A program made the position numbers and the translations under genes. From Melieria omissa (Eukaryota > Arthropoda > Insecta > Diptera > Ulidiidae), in the NCBI GenBank assembly GCA_963971225.1, contig OZ020268.1, forward strand, positions 47,604,404-47,668,403: a stretch of 64,000 bases of DNA. Direction: 5' to 3'. The number at the start of each line of letters is the position of its first letter. The stretch's first letter is position 1. Below are positions 23,410-35,739 of this stretch, piece after piece. The notes under the pieces are model-generated. The model was given only the letters and a program-made list of their open reading frames with translations. It searched no databases and was not told the origin of the DNA.

Positions 23410-24198
23410 TGGGCAAACTCCATAAAGCGCGTTTCAGGCGTTCAGGGTTTGTCGCGTTATGGCGTTTCTCGAGTTATTCGCGTTGCAAAGTGGTATGCTC
23501 CATAACACGCGTTTCACGCGTCAGCTTCTTCTTCTTACGTCAGCTGATGCTAAGTTTTAGTTGTGAAACTGCTGATTGATTTCGTTGTGAATTGTGAAAA
23601 AGAACGAAATGAAATTGCTATACGACGTTATAGACTTTATAGAATTTACTGATTTCATTTTAAACACAATAAATGCATATCAAGCATTGCAAAAAATATA
23701 AAAAAGATTCAGTTGAATTCAATTTGTAGCAATTTATTTCGCAGGGATGAGCAAAATTTGATATACAAAGAATAAGCTATCGAATTTCCAATACAGCGAA
23801 GACTAAGTTTCGTCTGTCAAGGAATTATGATAATTTTTAAGGATTTCTCCACATTTTATGTTAAAATGTTGAGTTTCAAATGTTTCTTAAATGTATTTAA
23901 TAGCTTTCGTGCAAAATAAATGCATTCGACTTTTGCGATAACACAAGTTTGTTATCGGCATAACCATTTAACCACATAATGTATGACATCTTTAGAAGCT
24001 CTGTCAGCTGTTTGACGTCGTTAAGCGAGAAACGCGAGAGAAAGTTGAAAATAGTTCAACTTTTGACGCGTTTCGGGCGTATCGACGACAAGTCATGGAG
24101 TTTGCTTCATACAAATACACTGATTCTACATTTTCTTGCAACGCGGGAAACGCGAAAAACGACGATACGCTTGAAACGCGCTTTATGGAGTTTGACCA
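23410..24198. mobile_element. Harbinger-like MITE, 789 bp, TAA target duplication
   Basis: The termini TGGGCAAACTCCATAAAGCG and, inverted, TGGTCAAACTCCATAAAGCG are followed by CGTTTCA on both sides. A second set of CTCCATAA/GCGTTTC and ATGGAGTTTGC motifs lies inside each arm, giving a foldback layout rich in CpG. TAA occurs at 23407-23409 and 24199-24201. A related tandem unit at 25336-25361 carries the uninterrupted sequence with a single TAA. A three-base TAA duplication with GGGC-type ends fits PIF/Harbinger. The interior is AT-rich and non-coding. Confidence 0.75.
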
Positions 24199-24309
24199 TA
24201 AGGATTCAAACTGGCATTTTATAATTTGAAAATTTTAATTAAAATATATTTAAGTATTGTTTTAATGCAGCTTTTTTAATTATTCAACTTCAGCTGAACA
24301 ACAACTTAA

Positions 24310-24857
24310 CCCTTTCGAACCCGAATTTAACCCTTGTCTCGATATTACTTTTTTGTATTTAAATCATGAAACATTTGCCTAAGAAATGTGCACACGATAT
24401 GTGAAGTCGCCACGCTTCTTTGTTAGAGTTTTAAAGCTAGTTTACTTTTCAACAATTTTAGCTCAAAACGGGTTAAATAAATTTTGTATCAATATTTTTT
24501 AATTACAGAAAAATTATTTAATATTTATGGAAAAATACAAAATTATCACTTTTTGATTTTATTTAATTTTATTTAACCATTATTAAAGAAACAGGGTTTT
24601 GATTGAACGCGCCCAATTCGTAGACTTCAATTAGAACACAAACTGTCCCTGATATCGCTGCAAATTATTGGAAATTATTATTTGGGGATAAAAGTAACAT
24701 TTTTGTAATTTTCTTTGAATTCACTTCTAAAAATATATTATTTTATTTATTATATTGTTGGTGCTTATATAAACAAACCCCATAAATCAATCGTAGCTTT
24801 TGCTCTAAGCTGACAAATAGGTGAAGTTGCTCTCAGACAACTTTGGGGTCGAAAGGG
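24310..24857. mobile_element. piggyBac-type MITE, 548 bp, TTAA-flanked
   Basis: The ends CCCTTTCGAACCC (left) and CCCTTTCGACCCC (right, inverted) match at 12 of 13 positions and abut TTAA at 24306-24309 and 24858-24861. A further AATTTAACCC sits just inside the left end, a layout shared with the 83-bp element at 38133. There is no open frame of note; it is non-autonomous. Confidence 0.75.
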
Positions 24858-24861
24858 TTAA

Positions 24862-25150
24862 CACAAAAAACATATCAAAAATGAAATCGATTCGATGAAA
24901 TTCGCTTTTTAAACTTCCTTCGTTCATTGCATGAATTATACACTTTGAAGCATAAAGTTTAATTAAATTAAATTGGACACTTTAGCTTTCAATATTCAAG
25001 GCTTCAGTGCCACTAATGATGTCAAATGTATTACCATCAAAATCTCCTTAGCTTTCTCCTAAATAATTCTTCCTCCTAAAAATTCTCCTAAATCTCTTAA
25101 ATCTGGTAGGAAATCTTCTGATCTGGCAACACTGAGGGGCTATGCGTTGT
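24862..25150. other. Non-coding spacer
   Basis: AT-rich DNA with a short repeated CTCCTAAA(T/A)-type motif at about 25050-25100. TGGCAACACTGAGG at 25123 resembles a hAT end motif without a visible partner. Confidence 0.45.
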
Positions 25151-25154
25151 GTAG

Positions 25155-25510
25155 CTTGGCCAGCCAGCTTAATTAACTTAACCTATTAATGGTTTCACAT
25201 CTGTTAGAGTCGGAACGAGAGGACTTGAGAGGGAGTCTTGAATGCTTTTCAAACACGTTTACTAAATAAATTTGAAAACTATTAGAGTTGCTAGAAACTG
25301 AACTTTGCAGAAACATCCACTTTGGCGTCGACCCGAATCAACACTAAGGAGTTCTAACTGGTCACCGACTTGGCCAGCCAGCTTACTTGACCTATTAATG
25401 GTTTTACATCTTTGATAGTTGGAAAGAGAGGACTTGATGGTGGGTCAAAATGCTTCAGTAAACTTTTTTCTTCTCACTAACTTCACAACTATTGAAGTGG
25501 CCTAGAAAAG
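25155..25510. repeat. Tandem duplication, period 215 bp
   Basis: TTGGCCAGCCAGCTTA...GACCTATTAATGGTTT-ACATCT...GAGAGGACTTGA occurs at 25155 and 25370. The second copy is incomplete on the right. A third, interrupted member lies at 23266-23409 plus 24199 onward. Confidence 0.8.
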
Positions 25511-26356
25511 ACAATAAAAAAACACTGCTACGGATTAAAGTTTCACCACAACATCAGTGAATTCTCTATAATTATGTAAGCGCAATAAATAAGTATCAAG
25601 AAAATTAAGTAAGTAAAAACTGCAATAAATCAAAATAATAGCAGAAATTCTCTCATTGAGCTGTCAATGCGGCAATACAACCAAAAACCAATCGAAATTT
25701 CCATGACGCAGACGTTTGGCTTCCGTTTCGGGTGCGCGTTGTTAATACGTAAACAAATCATTTTCGTCTTACAATTCACTGTCAATAAAACTGCCAATGT
25801 CCAAGGCAACGAATAAGCGCAATAATTATAATAAAAGAAAACGAAGAAAGAGCTCAAGAGACAATGAAAAAGAAGGCAAATGCCGGGCTCAATTAGGGCT
25901 AAATAAGCGAACGCGAGAGCGCCGCTAGAATGCGGAACACGGCAACGCGGATGTGTATTGACTGATACAACAACAACAGCATTAACAAAAACACATCATA
26001 GCCATAGACAACAACATGCAATGCAAAGCGTGTACGAACGACAGACAGACTGCGAGTGTGATCTAATTTTATCGGCTGGCAGCGATCTTCCAAGTACAAC
26101 ACAAATTACAAATGACGCAGTTGTTGTACTGCAGCAGTGCATAAATCGAAAAACCAACAATAACAACAACAACAATAACAAGCACATACAGATCCAAAAC
26201 AACACACACACCAACGAAACGTGCAGCTATAAAATTGTTGTTGTACCATGCAAAATGTGTGCCAGCTATGACGCTGGTGTGAGGCTGTTGTATGCAGCGT
26301 TGGTGATTATGTCGATGAGGCCGATCGTCATTATGATGATGACACATTTTAGTGGT

Positions 26357-26387
<31 letters not shown>

Positions 26388-27700
26388 TAACACCAAAACA
26401 ACAGCCAACAGCCATAGAGCGCGACCGCGTACGTGGAGTGGAGGCGTAAAATTAAGGGTTGCACCGCGGGGGACGGACAGACGGACAGCTGGGCCGGCGT
26501 AATAAAGTCATCGAATGTGAAAAGTGCGAGCACTCGAGCAAAAGTGGATGATTGGTGCCGGTGGCTGGGAGGACTGGGAGGGTGGCAGCATTACGTTTCT
26601 TGCTAGTTTTGTTGTTGTTGTTTTTATTTATTATTGTCACACATGATGACTGGGGCGAAATGCCCCAAAGATTGTGTCTGTGTTTGTGTCACACATTTCA
26701 ATTATTGTCGGCCCATAAGCGTCATAATGAGCTTAATGATGATGATTATGATTATGCTGATGATGATAGAGATTATAGCGATGCTGTTTGCTTTTGGCTT
26801 GTGTTGCTTTTTGCTTTGTATGAGTCATTGCAGTGCAATGATTGAAGCTTTTGTTCTACACTTAATGCAAAATAAGCATACAACAAAAACTACTCGTACA
26901 ATAAAAACATGCATTATATATTTTTCTGATTATTACTGTATGTATATGGTATACTATATACTATACTATACTTTCCTCTTCTGATCTCTAATAAGTCCTG
27001 ATCAAAGCGCATAGATCGCAACGCCTCAACTCAGCGATGTACTCGTCTTAATATAAACAAACTATAAAACACAACAACAACATGTTTGACGTATTATAAA
27101 CCATCAAAGAAATTTTATTGATTGTGTTTTGTGGTTGTATTATTGTTGTTTGTTGTTTTTATTGTTCTTGTTTATATGAACGCGCACGTCAATTGTGCGC
27201 TTGCAAAATTTTGATGCAATTAAAATGCAAAAACAAAAAAATTAAATTCACAAATTTGTAAAATATTTGCAACTGGCTGATGAAATGAGCTGACAGACTT
27301 AGCCATTGGCCTGGAAATTTACAGGGAAATTATGTACTTAAATGTTCCATGAAATGCAATAATTTTTTTTAAGATTAATTTATTTAAAAACGGAGTTCTG
27401 AAGTTTTTACGGTTCAATTTATTTAATTTAATTTCAATTTAACTTTTATTTAGATTTAAGATTAATACATTACTTAACTGATAATACCTAACCTCACTTA
27501 TTTTACAGAGATAACACATTTCATTAGAAGCTCACATCCTGCGTGTTGAATTGTCTTAAAAAAATTAATTGATTTAATTGAAATAATAATTCAATAGTTT
27601 TTCAAAAAGTAGATTTCACAATTATCAAAGCCACAATTCACAGAATTCGGTTGTATCACAAAACATATCGAACTAAGTATCTCTTTCACTTAGCATTAGT
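25511..27700. other. Non-coding stretch with CAA and CA repeats
   Basis: Contains a CAACAACAA-rich segment (25965-26215), a (CA)n microsatellite at about 26358-26387, ATG/ATGATG-rich DNA (26325-26345 and 26725-26780) and AT-rich DNA from about 26860. Open frames here mirror these repeats. No host gene is recognised. Confidence 0.5.
26358..26387. repeat. (CA)n microsatellite
   Basis: About fourteen perfect CA units. Confidence 0.95.
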
Positions 27701-27704
27701 TGCT

Positions 27705-28140
27705 CTGCACTTTGAAAATCTCGAATGAATGACTAGAATAGTTAATTATCTGACAATATCTCTAGTCGATGCATAAGTCCATCAACTGTTCAAGTATTTA
27801 ATTATGGAAAACTAGTAGGTTTGACTAACAGTCTACAAAACTTTACATAGACAACAGAGAGACCATTGAAATACCATATAAAGAAAACTCACAAATTCAA
27901 AAATTTCTCATGGGACACAAATTTCTCATGCGACACAAATTTCTCATGGGACACAAAACTGCACGTTGAAAATCTCGAGTGAACATTAGAGCTGATTTTT
28001 CTGACAATATCTTTGATAATGCACAAGTATGATCAAGTGTTCAAGTTTTCAGTCATGAAAAACTAATGAATTAGGTTTGACTATCAATCTACAAAAGCTT
28101 ACATAGAGACAACAGAAAGTCCATTAAAATGTCATTTAAA
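27705..28140. repeat. Two-copy duplication of about 250 bp with a nested 20-bp triplet
   Basis: CTGCAC(T/G)TTGAAAATCTCGA(A/G)TGAA...GACAATATCT...AAAACTA...GGTTTGACTA-CA-TCTACAAAA-CTTACATAGA(GA)CAACAGA occurs at about 27706 and 27959. Between the two copies, AATTTCTCATG(G/C)GACACA is repeated three times in tandem (27901-27957). Confidence 0.8.
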
Positions 28141-28219
28141 AGAAGATTCCCATACATACTGAATTATCTCTAATAGTAGGTTAGGTTTTAGGTCTTCAAA
28201 ATTTCACATAGACAACAAC

Positions 28220-28640
28220 AACAAACAGATGGAGATCTATGGTAGATCGTACAATAGACCATAGATCAGTAGATAACCCATCGATCTATCGTGCTCAATA
28301 ACAGTGACATTTTCTTGTGCCATTCCTTGGTTGACATCAAGATCCATGAAGAGATGGTAGAGCATATAATAGATCATAGATCAATAGACAGACCTTCAAG
28401 GTGTCTTTTGTGTCATTCCTTGGTTAACATGAAGATCAAGATCTGTCGTAGACAGCACAATAGATCTTATATCAGTAGATAACCCATAGATCTGTCGCGC
28501 CCAGTAACAGCGATATTCTCTCTTCTCATTCTTTGGTTTTCATGAGGATCGAAAATTATGGTAGATCGTATAATAGATCATAGATCAACACATAACCTAG
28601 AGATCTGTTGGATCCAACAACAGCGATATTTTTTTGTGTT
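28220..28640. repeat. Tandem array, unit about 105-115 bp, four copies
   Basis: The unit contains ATGGTAGATCGTA-AATAGA(C/T)CATAGATCA, ACCCATAGATCTGTCG and AACAGCGATATTTTCTTGTG, followed by TCATTCCTTGGTT-ACATGAAGATC. The AGCGATATT-type blocks fall near 28300, 28400 (partial), 28507 and 28622. Confidence 0.8.
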
Positions 28641-30799
28641 ATTCTATAGAAGATCGAGATGATTGTAGATCACGTTGTAGATGATAAAATTGCACAAAGT
28701 GATCTTGAAGTTTGTGAAAAAACTGCCATTTTAAATATAAATTTTGGCAATTTGCAATCGAGACAGCAATGTTCGGATGTGAACTTGTTGTTTCAGTGAT
28801 AAACTGAAGAAACTTATTGAGTACTTATGATGCATGAACTACGACGTTATATGGATTTTTGAATACAAACATCCCTTAGTACCCACAAGGGTTGAGATCT
28901 CTACTGACTCTAATTGGTAGATTTAACTGATCTCATTTTCAATTTTAAGGCAATTTTCAAGGTTAGGCTCCAAAAAGGACTCAAGTTGCTGTTCCACACC
29001 AAAAGATTCGTTACTATTTTAATTAACATCGAGTTTTTGTGCTCTGCTCCTCTGTCCTTCAAATAGTTGTCTTTTCCACCTTTAATGGCAATAAAATAAA
29101 TATTTTATATTTGACTCAACTCTATTCTGACAATTTGATGTATGCAATAAGTGAGAGAAAACTTAAAAATACATAATTACAAATTTTCAACAATTTTGAG
29201 ATTTTCCAAATGTTGAATGGCACAAAAATTGCGCCTCAACAACTTTTCGGCGGCAAATACATCAAAACGTTAACCAAATGAAACGAAGCCGACGCCAAGC
29301 AATTGAATGCCATGCCGAATGGTTTGCGCGCTCAAGTGGCAGCAACATTCAAATGTGTCTATGTGTGTGTGTGTGAATGTGTGAAATATACAAATTGAAT
29401 TTTTCTTCAACCAGCCAGCGCCGAAGAAGTAATTTTCCATAATCTGTCAAATCATTTAGGCAAAAACGAAAAAAAAACGCCATAAGCTACACCAGCAACA
29501 ACAACAACAAATGTTTTTAAGCTTTACGACTTGCCGCCTAGTGAATCGGTGAGTGTGTGAGTGTATGTGTGCGTGAGTTTACATAAACCAAACATTAGAG
29601 CTGGTAATAGTTTTTTGTTATTTTTGTATTTGTATTTTCTGCCTTACAAGCGGGCTGACTGACTAACTGACTGACTGACTGACTCGCTGACTGCCGGGAA
29701 GCAAAGGGAAAAACTGATTGGTGCGTCTGGTTCGGTTCGCATTGCTTCGCTTCGTTTCGTTGCGGCCTGTATATTTTTTTTCATTAACTCAGATGTCAAT
29801 CTGCTTAAGCATCACTTGAAAAATAAATCAAATTAAGCTGTCAATTTGTACACATAAACACACATTCATACACACACAAACACACACATAGATACCAGCT
29901 ACAAAATACTTGAAAGCAAATAACTTCATTAATATTCCCCCCGAAAACGCGGTTTGTAGCAGTAAAGAGCAAAAAGAAAGAAATGAAACGAAACGCAAAT
30001 GACAACAGAATCAGACACCACACAAGGGGGCAGAGGACAGTGGGCGCAGTGCTGGGAATACCGCAACGAAAACTGAAGAAAATGAAGAGAAAATGTAGAA
30101 ATCCGTCAACGGGCAGCGGCGGCACAAACTGAATGAATATTTCTCGCTGCGTTTTACTCTCCTTCTTCCGCCTTTTCTGCTTCGTCTTCTTCTTCTTTTT
30201 TTTATTATGCTCAATATAAGGGGGCGTGAGGGTTATGAGAGTGTGTGTGTGTGGTCCGGGCATTGTGTTGGGAATATTGCTGAAATGTGGTTGCTCATTA
30301 TTCATCAAAGTTATGCGCTGGATGCTATAAAAAATATCGAAAAAAATTCAAAAACAGTAAAAACAAGTAAGAGTTTTTCAGTTGGTTTTGAGCGACTTAT
30401 GAACACTCTACACCAATACAAAATTTTCGCCTAACAATTCATATGAAATTTCTTTTTATTAACTCAATAATAAGTCATGTAAAACAAAATCCCCTTTAAG
30501 ACAAATAGGTCAATATGGCCCATAATGAGTATAGATATATATAGAATAAGTGACATCAATTACGGCATAGATTTGCTTGGCTAATAATTGAAACATTTTA
30601 TCTTTTTCCTAGCATCCCTTAGAAACCAATCCAAAGATTGAACGGGCTCTGCCAATTTTATAATTCGTTTATTTTCTATTTTTCGCCTATTACTTGAAAA
30701 TACAGCGAAACATGAGTCAATTTGTAACCAAAGGTTTCAAAGAGTACAACAGGTGTCATGAAGTCACCAAATGTCTAAATGTGGTTCATAAGGGGTTAA
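28641..30799. other. Non-coding stretch, mixed composition
   Basis: Includes a mildly GC-richer segment (29250-30260) with (TG)n, a (GACT)n run (29655-29692) and a GAA/CTT purine-pyrimidine patch (30165-30200). The minus-strand open frame at 29841-30308 is rich in Thr/Lys/Phe from these repeats and is not called a gene. Confidence 0.45.
29655..29692. repeat. Imperfect (GACT)n microsatellite
   Basis: About nine GACT units with GACTAACT and GACTCGCT variants. Confidence 0.9.
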
Positions 30800-31995
30800 G
30801 GTTGCATGTTAGAGCCATTTTCATTTAAAGATGTTCATAAATTAACAAATTATGTTTGTAACTTTCAACATTTTCCTATTTTGTAAATTACACTTATATG
30901 ACAACCCTACTTTAAACTGAACAAAACATACTCAAACGTGTTTTAGTTATATAAATAACATTTTAACAGCCATAAACTAACAGATTTTTGGGCTTAATAT
31001 AAAAATTTTCTTATTTTGTTAGTTACTTTCATATGGCAACCCTGATTTAAAGTAAATAAATCATGCCCAGATGAGTATAATTTATAGAAATAATCACTTA
31101 ACATTTATAAGCTCACAGTTTTCGTGGTTAATATAGAAAATGTCTTGTTTTATAAAATAAGGTTATATGGCAACCCTGCTTAAAAGTGGGCATACCACCC
31201 ACATGGGTATCACGTACATCATTATCACTTTGATATTCATAAACGAACTGAGTTTTGCTGTTAATATTAAAATTTTCTAATTCAATACATCACGTTTATA
31301 TGGCAACACTGCTTAAAAATAGACAAATCGCACTCAGATAGGTGTCAGTTGTTAGAATATCGACTTAACATCTGTTGGCTAGAAGATTTTTCGCTGTTTA
31401 TATAAAAAATGTCTTATTTTATAAAATAATGTTATACGGCAACCCTGCTTAAAAGCGGGCAGGCCATGTCCATATGCATATCAACGCATAAATATTGACT
31501 TCCATAAACTTAAAGATTTTTTTAGTTCATTTCAAAATTGTTGTTGTATTACAAATACTTTTCTATGGCAACCCTGCTTAAAAGTTTTCTTAACAGGACC
31601 AAATGAAAATCAGTTGTTTGAAGATCAGTTTAATATTCCTATATTAGCTGCTCATTGTGGTTTATATCAAAATTTTCTTATTTAGTAAATCACGATTATA
31701 TGGCAGCACTGCTTAAGAGCAGACAGGCCATGCTCATTAGCATATCAGCGCTTGAAAATTGGTCTAACTTTCATGAAAAAAAAATTTCATAAAAAAATAG
31801 TATTTAATAAAATAAGTATATTTGGCAACCCTGCTTAAAAGTGGAAAACCAAGTCCATATGAGCATCAGCTATATGAATATTGGTTTAGTTTACATAAAC
31901 TAGTAGATCATTGTGCTTAATAGTTAAAATTTGTTATTTAGTAAATTGTGCAATATGGCAACCCTGGTATAAAGTAAGCAACCGTACCCGAGTGT
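30800..31995. repeat. Satellite-like tandem array, unit about 133 bp, nine copies
   Basis: The conserved core TATGGCAACCCTGCTTAAAAG (GGCAAC or a variant) starts at 30900, 31035, 31169, 31302, 31438, 31567, 31702, 31824 and 31957, with spacing 122-136 bp. Between cores are a less conserved CATA(A)A...GTTAATAT-AAAATTTTCTTATTT block and AT-rich DNA. The core is much better conserved than the rest of the unit. A tenth, isolated copy sits at about 33300-33400. Confidence 0.9.
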
Positions 31996-33299
31996 TTATC
32001 AGTGTCTAATTGAACCACTAGCGGCATCTGTGCCAAATTTCATGCCAATATTACGATAAGCGTTTGATGCAGATCGACGTCCGTACAGACGGACAGAGGA
32101 ACGTGGAAATAAATTTATAGTATTAGTATTAAACCGATTCTTCTTCTGGTCCTCAACATGTGTATTCATACTCTTCCCTATGTCTACTTCTGAGTCCCAC
32201 AATCTACTGATCCAAGTCTATAAGCCGTAACTTCTCAGTGCAGGGTGTCGCAAGAAAGAAACAAGAAAGCAGCCCAGCGCTGGGCGCCGAGTTGGAGAAG
32301 TTGGCGTTAAAGAAGCCAAGCAAGCGAGAAAAATTAATGGAAGTTGTACTATGATACACATTGTTGTAATAACAGAGGAAAACAACAAGAACAACAACAA
32401 ACAACAATCACAGAAGCAATAAAACCAACAACAACAATAAGGCATAACGTGCATAGTTATGTGCGGCTGCGATGTGGCCACGCGATAGGCAACAGCTGTT
32501 GCTGCCGATATGGCAGACATAAAAGATACAAGACAGGCAGTCCCCAAACAGACAGACGGTTTGTCTGTCTGTCTGTCTAATTGTGTGTCTTTGCTCCAGA
32601 CAGTCGGCCAGTTAGTTGGTGAGAAGTTAAAGTCGTAGGTGCAAGTCGCTGTGACTGTGAAGGAAATGCGTGAGTTGATCGTTTTGTTGTTGTTGTAGCA
32701 CTTAAGTGCCAGTGACGGATTAACGCCGACAATCAAATCTATGCACAGCCAGCACTAAGCATAACTACACATACACACAAACACCAAATGCGTTTACATT
32801 TTGTACTTAACACTCGCACTTGGAATGGTTGAGGTGTGTTGTTGTTGTCGGCGCAATGACATGAGTGCCGCGCGTCATATAACGTCAGCTAAGTGAGTTT
32901 TGCTCACTTGGTTTTGTTTTTGGTGGCATTACGATGGCCGTGTGCGTACAACAAATCGACTGTAAAAGCATAATGACGACCTAAGAGAAACAGCAAACTA
33001 AGTCGAAATATAAGAGATGTGTCAGAGCGGAAAAAGGAGTTAGAGTTAGATTTGTTTTCTTTTGACTCAGTTACTGACTGATTTTTATATATGAATGCGT
33101 ACCTTCCTTCCTCGCTTTGCAAACATATGTCCATTCAATGCAAAACAATTGCCAATAGTTCACACTTTAATGGCATAGAACCTTAAATTTTCTCAAAGAA
33201 AATTGGCTTAATATGGCCTCAAATTAGTTAAGGGGCGTGGTACATCAATTTTCAGTTCATACATTTGCAGTGAGTGTAAATTTTACAGACAAACAATTA
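31996..33299. other. Non-coding; transposon-like segment then GC-richer DNA
   Basis: At 32015-32110 the sequence GCCAAATTTCATGCCAATAT...GACGTCCGTACAGACGGACAGAGG resembles transposon-derived tails common in fly intergenic DNA; the family is not determined. A (GTCT)n run lies at 32562-32577 and CAACAACAA runs near 32380-32440. Open frames are uninformative. Confidence 0.45.
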
Positions 33300-33412
33300 A
33301 TTTGTCCCAGTTAACGGAATACGGTTATATGGCAACTCTGCTTAAAAATTACTTAATCGCAACCATTTTCTGATAACTTCTTAAAAATAGTTTTAATATG
33401 ATTAATGCCAAA
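33300..33412. repeat. Isolated copy of the 133-bp satellite unit
   Basis: TATATGGCAACTCTGCTTAAAAATTAC at about 33327 matches the core of the array at 30.8-32.0 kb. It sits immediately left of the AGTCT array. Confidence 0.6.
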
Positions 33413-33680
33413 TCTAGTCTAGTCTAGTCTAGTCTAGTCTAGTCTAGTCTAGTCTAGTCTAGTCTAGTCTAGTCTAGTCTAGTCTAGTCTAGTCTAGTCT
33501 AGTCTAGTCTAGTCTAGTCTAGTCTAGTCTAGTCTAGTCTAGTCTAGTCTAGTCTAGTCTAGTCTAGTCTAGTCTAGTCTAGTCTAGTCTAGTCTAGTCT
33601 AGTCTAGTCTAGTCTAGTCTAGTCTAGTCTAGTCTAGTCTAGTCTAGTCTAGCCTAGTCTAGTCTAGTCTAGTCTAGTCT
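33413..33680. repeat. (AGTCT)n pentanucleotide array, 268 bp
   Basis: About 53 tandem units, perfect except for one T-to-C change at 33653. The borders are sharp, with no decayed flank. No frame stays open on the plus strand. Confidence 0.98.
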
Positions 33681-35150
33681 GCTTTCGATGATTCTATTTT
33701 ATAAATAAGATCGGAGTATTTTTCAAGGACAGTCTTACAGGAGATTACATTGCTTATAGAAGACTGGCTTTTATAGATGACAAAAGTTAGAGTCAGAAGC
33801 ATGGAGGAGATGAGAATACAGTCGAATCAATCCAGCGCCGGCTATGTCACTGTCCTTCACTACAGGAACGACGATTCCGGACTCTTGGTGACAGCTTATT
33901 CGATATACTCTTATGCAGAAATTACTGATCTACCCAATTTTCTTGCCCAGACTAAATGGTTTTCAAAAGATCCCATCTGGATCTAGAGGAAACCTGACAG
34001 ATAGGGAAAAGCACCGGATTTATAAAATGAAGTGACTACAAAAAATCGAGCAACACACACAAAGGAACAACAACAACAGGGTCTTCAAGTAGAATTGCCT
34101 GCCATACACACCTCTATAACCTAACCTAACCTAACCTAACTTAACTTAACCTGGGTCCTCTGGACGTGTCTTCCTGCAGTCAGACTCAACCAAATAGCCT
34201 CACAGACTTCTAACGAATTCCAGCACATTGCAGCACATTCAATTCAAATCTACCACGCCTTCTTTAGGCACTCATCTGTACATACAAATCTACATAAGTA
34301 TGTAGTCTATACATAAATATTTTTGTATGTATGTTCACATGTGCATTCATTCCAACAACGCCCAATCAAATATCTACGCTTCGGCCCCCCTGGGAGTAGT
34401 GCGGCAGAGCAATTTTATTTTTACGTTGCGATCATAAAAATCTTAGCCGTCGTTGGTAATGGCATCAGCAACAACAACAACAATAACAAGAACAACAGCG
34501 ACGGCGTTCATATATCCACGTGCGGCAAATAAATCAACAAACAAGTCAATGTTGCTGCTGTGGCAGCGCGTCGCAGCACTCAACATTCTTAACTACGAAC
34601 TGTTGGCTGGTTGGTAATGTAGCTGTTGTTGTTGTTGCTGTTGTTATTGTTGCTGTTGTTATTGTTGCGACAATTACCACTTGGTTGCTGTAGGTACACG
34701 GCATGGTTTGCCTTGAAGTGGCTGCTTATGGTTGTTGCCTTAACTTGGAGTGCTTGTTGTTGGTGTTTTTTACTTATGGTTGTTGTTGTTGTTGCGTTGC
34801 TGGCATGCTGCTGCTGCCATTGGTGTTGTTAGTGCTGTTGTTATTCTTGTTATGCTGATAGTGTTGTTTGCTGGTGAATGTTGTCACACACTGTTGCGAT
34901 CGCTGTATTTGTTGTTATTGTTATTTTTAGCTTCCTGCTCTCACCGTTCAAGCCGCCCCTGCTTTGACTGCTGCTGCTCGGCTCTCACTTGCTGTCGCTC
35001 AGCAGACTTGTCTGTCGACACATTTTTGCATTCATTAAGTTTTTATTGACAGACAATTCGAAATGAATTCAAGCGGCCACCGACGGTCGCTCACAGTTCA
35101 ATGCGGCACGCAGCGATCTTGCTGTCACATTGGAGTAAAAATTTCATTTT
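33681..35150. other. Non-coding stretch with CCTAA and TTG repeats
   Basis: Includes the CCTAAC tract listed separately and long TTG/GCTGTTG triplet runs (34619-34850). The plus-strand frames at 34626-34832 and 34750-35049 are Leu/Val/Cys strings generated by these runs. No supported gene. Confidence 0.5.
34119..34152. repeat. Interstitial CCTAA (TTAGG) tract
   Basis: Four CCTAA units followed by two CTTAA variants and a final CCT. This is the ancestral insect telomere motif. Shorter TTAGG tracts occur at 41938-41950, 50018-50035 and 51473-51487. Confidence 0.8.
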
Positions 35151-35154
35151 AGAA

Positions 35155-35385
35155 TTCTTAAAAAAATTGCCATAACCAATTAACATGAATACTTTTTCAT
35201 AAAAAAATTAAAAAATTAAAAATTATAAAATTTTAAAAAATTAAAAATAATAAAAAAATTGCCTTAACCACTTAACATGAATACTTTTTCATAAAAAATA
35301 AAACAAATTAAAAATAACAAACATAAAAAAAAATTAAAAAAATTAAAAAAATTAGAAATAATGTAATAACAAAAAATTTATTTAT
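35155..35385. repeat. Two-copy A-rich duplication, period about 93 bp
   Basis: TTGCC(A/T)TAACCA-TTAACATGAATACTTTTTCATAAAAAA occurs near 35167 and 35259, each followed by AATTAAAAA runs. Confidence 0.75.
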
Positions 35386-35739
35386 TTAAATAACGAAAAT
35401 TTCCAAATACATTCAATAAACTTCATTTCATGATTTTCTTCACACACTTCTCACAGTGTTCTGTGGCAATATGACACCTGCACTACACAATTGTCCACTG
35501 ATTTCCTTTTCTTAACAACTCGTTAGATCCGTAACGCCCATTTTTCTGAACCTGCTTTCATCCTATTGTTGTATGTGTAAGATTTTGTTCCGTAACCAGA
35601 AGACTGTTTGTTAGTGTTGCTTTAAATTTCCAGAAAAGTACTTGCATTGTGTTTAAATTTTTGTTATTCATAAAAACCCCAGTTTTATATTTCGCCACTA
35701 TAATTTTAAGATCCAACTTTCCTCTATATCTGATGTCTC

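Noticed and set aside
25121..25136. hAT end (TGGCAACACTG)
   Set aside because: No matching inverted partner or 8-bp duplication found nearby.
34119..34152. Telomere from the CCTAA tract
   Set aside because: Only a few units, internal, and flies do not use TTAGG telomeres; better explained as a short interstitial tract.
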